This document shows positions 5,856 through 7,673 of a DNA stretch of 7,673 bases, piece by piece. Each line of letters starts with the position of its first letter. Within the stretch, counting starts at the first letter, position 1. The stretch is from Planctomycetota bacterium (lineage in GTDB: Bacteria; Planctomycetota; SZUA-567), in assembly GCA_031278535.1 (NCBI GenBank), contig JAITKH010000220.1, forward strand, positions 1-7,673, given 5' to 3'. A program made the position numbers and the translations under genes. The notes under the pieces are model-generated. The model saw nothing but the letters and a program-made list of their open reading frames with translations. It was not told where the DNA came from and ran no database searches.

Positions 5856-6766
5856 TCGCGCGGACGACGCCCATGCCAAAAAGAGTCGGAACCGAGGTGC
5901 GGCGACACAAGCTGCTCCGTCGTCTGCTTCGCCAGGCATTATTCCTTTCGTTCTCACTCGTTATGTTCCTTCTGGTGATCGGCGGCGCCATCGCAGGCGC
6001 CATGTTGCTCTGGCGGGAAGCCATGCGGGACTCCCGCTTTCATTTGGATGGAGATATGCTGGGTCGATACGGCGCACTGCGGGAATGTCCGGAATCCGTG
6101 AATGAATTGGCGGCCATCGGCCGGCGATTTAACGGCCGCAGCCTATTCGATCCGTCGCTTCTCCCCGACCTTGAGCGGGAATTCGGCAGAAGCGTGTGGG
6201 TCAAAAAGATGCTGCGCCTCAGGCGCGCCTTCCCGAACCGAGTGGAAATGGAATATGTTCTACGCCTTCCGGCGGCCCAGGTTTGGCGCGATTCCCGTTA
6301 TTGGCTGATCGACGGCGAGGGAATATTGCTGCCGACGGAAGGGACTGCGGAACCTTTCCAAAAGCTCCCGACACTCACCGGCGTCGCCGCCGCGACCTTT
6401 CTCCCCAATCCGAGGCCGGGAGAAATCTGGCGGGACGAGGGAATAATCGGGGCGCTGGAAATCATCCGTTCCTTCTGGGCTTCTCCTTTATATGAAATCC
6501 TGCCGGTGGAAAAAGTCGTCGTCAGCTCCGGATCGTTCCGACAGGGCGTTCGCGACAGGGAGAAACGCAGGCGTTACGAGATAGTCGCCGCCGAGGGGAT
6601 TATCATCCGTTGGGGAACCCATAATCCGAGCCATGACGACGGCGAACCTTCGGCAGCTGAAAAGCTCCGTACGCTCAGCGAACTGCTCGCCGCTCCCGAA
6701 GCGATGGAGCCGGGAATCTGCCTCGATGTCAGAACCCGCCTCCCCGGTTTCACGTTGTTCAAATAG
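5852..6766 (+). CDS. ftsQ: Cell-division protein FtsQ
   Basis: FtsQ/DivIB is a bitopic inner-membrane protein that scaffolds the divisome by binding FtsB-FtsL on the outer face of the membrane. The 304-aa product has the expected build: a basic cytoplasmic tail (1-28, many Arg/Lys), one hydrophobic membrane helix (about 29-53), then an extracytoplasmic POTRA-like and beta domain. The FtsQ-typical stretch is WVKKMLRLRRAFPNRVEMEY (116-135), then LPAAQVW (139-145) and YWLIDGEGILLP (150-161), and a C-terminal LDVRTRLPGF (291-300). Overall similarity is modest, as is usual for this fast-evolving family, so the call also rests on its place directly after ddl. ATG 5852 forms an ATGA overlap with the ddl stop; a purine-rich tract GGAGGGAGAG lies at 5831-5840, rather distant. 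A second in-frame ATG at 5873 is possible. ftsA and ftsZ, the usual next genes, do not follow. Confidence 0.88.
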   Translation: MIARTTPMPKRVGTEVRRHKLLRRLLRQALFLSFSLVMFLLVIGGAIAGAMLLWREAMRDSRFHLDGDMLGRYGALRECPESVNELAAIGRRFNGRSLFDPSLLPDLEREFGRSVWVKKMLRLRRAFPNRVEMEYVLRLPAAQVWRDSRYWLIDGEGILLPTEGTAEPFQKLPTLTGVAAATFLPNPRPGEIWRDEGIIGALEIIRSFWASPLYEILPVEKVVVSSGSFRQGVRDREKRRRYEIVAAEGIIIRWGTHNPSHDDGEPSAAEKLRTLSELLAAPEAMEPGICLDVRTRLPGFTLFK

Positions 6767-6814
6767 CCAGTTCTCCGCCGGCAAACGCTCCGAGAAGATT
6801 TTCCGGATCAACAC

Positions 6815-6842
6815 TTGAAAAAAAACCGCATTTTCTTATCCT
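6815..6842 (+). promoter_or_regulatory. Candidate promoter for the GAF/PAS gene
   Basis: TTGAAA at 6815-6820 and TATCCT at 6837-6842 with a 16-nt spacer form a fair sigma70-like promoter, with a start expected near 6849. The -35 element lies in the left arm of an A8/T8 inverted repeat. The sequence suggests the downstream gene can be transcribed separately from the cell-wall operon. No clear intrinsic terminator is seen after ftsQ; TTCTC (6773-6777) and GAGAA (6792-6796) could pair only weakly. Confidence 0.4.
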
Positions 6843-6876
6843 TTTCGACATGCTGAACGCCAGGTCTTTTTTTTCA
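6816..6876. repeat. A8/T8 inverted repeat in the ftsQ downstream gap
   Basis: TGAAAAAAAA at 6816-6825 is the exact reverse complement of TTTTTTTTCA at 6867-6876, with 41 nt between. The arms flank the candidate -10 element and start site of the next gene. In DNA, such A-tracts are expected to bend or stiffen the helix; in RNA, the arms could pair in a transcript reading through from ftsQ. Function is not known. Confidence 0.45.
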
Positions 6877-6895
6877 GTGCAACGCGAGACGATCA

Positions 6896-7673
6896 ATGGA
6901 TGACGAAAAAACTGTCTATAATAATGATCCCGCATCTCTGGATCGCAATCCGGTCAAAGACATGCGTCGGTTTATCGATTTTCAGCACCGCACCCTGGCT
7001 CTCAAGAAATCAAAAACCATTGACAACGCTTTCGATGCGATGGAGGAACTCCTGATCGGCGTCGTGGATTTTTCTTATGTTACCCTCCAGTATCGCGACA
7101 AAGCGGGAAACTTCACCCCTCTCCGCCAGTTCTGCCCGGAAAGTCTTCCCATTGATCGTTCGCTGATGGAATGGATATTGAAAACCCAGGAGGTGTCTGT
7201 CCTGCCTATCGAGTCATCCATACAAGGCGAGAACCTGCATTCATTAGTTGGTCTTCCCTTCAGCAATCACCACCTTATGCTTCTCTGGCTGGAGGAGGAG
7301 GTTTCCGCCTTCACCCAGGAACAGGAAGCGCTTCTCACCATTCTGACCCGTGAAATGGCTGCCGTCCTCGACACCCACTATTACCGGATAAGCCTGGAAA
7401 AGGCCAATGCCGCCCTGGCCGACGTCATCGGTTCCATTCCCATCGGGCTGATTTCGCTTGGCCCGGAGAACGACATCCGAATTGTCAATCCGATAGCCGA
7501 AAAATGGCTTGGAATAGATTCCGCGCGAGCCATCGGAAACGACTTCCACCAGTTCCTTCCTCAGCTCCTGGTAAGCCTCATTGAGCGGTTATCCGCCGGA
7601 AACAGTTCCGAAGAAGCCGAATACGCGAATTCCGAGGCCATGCCCGAATTGAAGGAAGAGGGCGCCGGGGGCG
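6896..7673 (+). CDS. GAF/PAS-domain sensor protein, C-terminus cut by the window end
   Basis: The frame is open from ATG 6896 to the window edge (259 codons plus one base), with no stop, so this is the N-terminal part of a longer protein. Residues about 35-165 look like a GAF-type domain: alternating strands with a long closing helix beginning FTQEQEALLTILTREMAAVL (139-158). This is followed by a linker helix (about 163-178) and a PAS-like start, IPIGLISLGPENDIRIVNPI (181-200), then AEKWLGI (201-207), the usual PAS pattern of a strand, turn, I/V-x-N and a small helix. No membrane segment or signal peptide is visible, so a cytosolic sensor is inferred. Such N-termini precede histidine kinases, sigma54 activators, PP2C-type phosphatases or cyclases; which applies cannot be seen. 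The Shine-Dalgarno sequence is poor, but no other start is available in frame back to a TGA at 6854. Family assignment is by pattern only. Confidence 0.7.
   Translation, partial: MDDEKTVYNNDPASLDRNPVKDMRRFIDFQHRTLALKKSKTIDNAFDAMEELLIGVVDFSYVTLQYRDKAGNFTPLRQFCPESLPIDRSLMEWILKTQEVSVLPIESSIQGENLHSLVGLPFSNHHLMLLWLEEEVSAFTQEQEALLTILTREMAAVLDTHYYRISLEKANAALADVIGSIPIGLISLGPENDIRIVNPIAEKWLGIDSARAIGNDFHQFLPQLLVSLIERLSAGNSSEEAEYANSEAMPELKEEGAGG

Noticed and set aside
6917..6922. A perfect TATAAT hexamer inside the start of the GAF/PAS gene
   Set aside because: No TTGACA-like -35 element lies 16-18 nt upstream, and the next in-frame ATG (6962) has no ribosome binding site, so it is probably coincidental in an AT-rich codon run.

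Overview
The window carries one DNA-repair gene followed by a compact block of cell-wall and cell-division genes, all on the + strand: uvrB, then murC-murB-ddl-ftsQ, then the first 259 codons of a probable GAF/PAS sensor gene that runs off the right edge. The order murC-murB-ddl-ftsQ is a core piece of the dcw (division and cell wall) cluster of peptidoglycan-making bacteria. With moderately high G+C by eye, a DdlB-like ligase and a single-pass FtsQ, it points to a Gram-negative-type bacterium. The same gene order is known in alphaproteobacteria and in the Lentisphaerae/Kiritimatiellae/Verrucomicrobia side of the PVC group. I lean to the latter with low confidence, because no rRNA or other clear lineage marker is present.

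Layout. Positions 1-217 hold no convincing gene but contain nested inverted repeats. A near-consensus sigma70-type promoter sits at 218-245 and is followed by a leader of about 170 nt with three palindromes. uvrB spans 423-2516. A 104-nt gap (2517-2620) has a weak terminator-like hairpin. murC (2621-3982), murB (3979-4899), ddl (4896-5855) and ftsQ (5852-6766) form one unit in which every internal junction is a 4-nt start/stop overlap. A 129-nt gap (6767-6895) holds a candidate promoter inside an A8/T8 inverted repeat. The GAF/PAS-type gene starts at 6896 and is truncated by the window end.

How the genes work together. MurB and MurC make UDP-MurNAc-L-Ala, Ddl supplies D-Ala-D-Ala for the pentapeptide tip, and FtsQ is a membrane scaffold of the divisome, so the four-gene unit couples precursor supply to septation. 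UvrB is the damage-verification helicase of nucleotide excision repair and has no biochemical link to its neighbours.

I see no mobile element, CRISPR array, tRNA or rRNA, and no clearly new multi-gene system. The points most worth a second look are residue-level departures in otherwise canonical enzymes (UvrB residues 478-480, MurB Cys218, Ddl Gly79), the truncated dcw context (no murG, ftsA or ftsZ alongside), and the structured non-coding DNA before uvrB and before the sensor gene.
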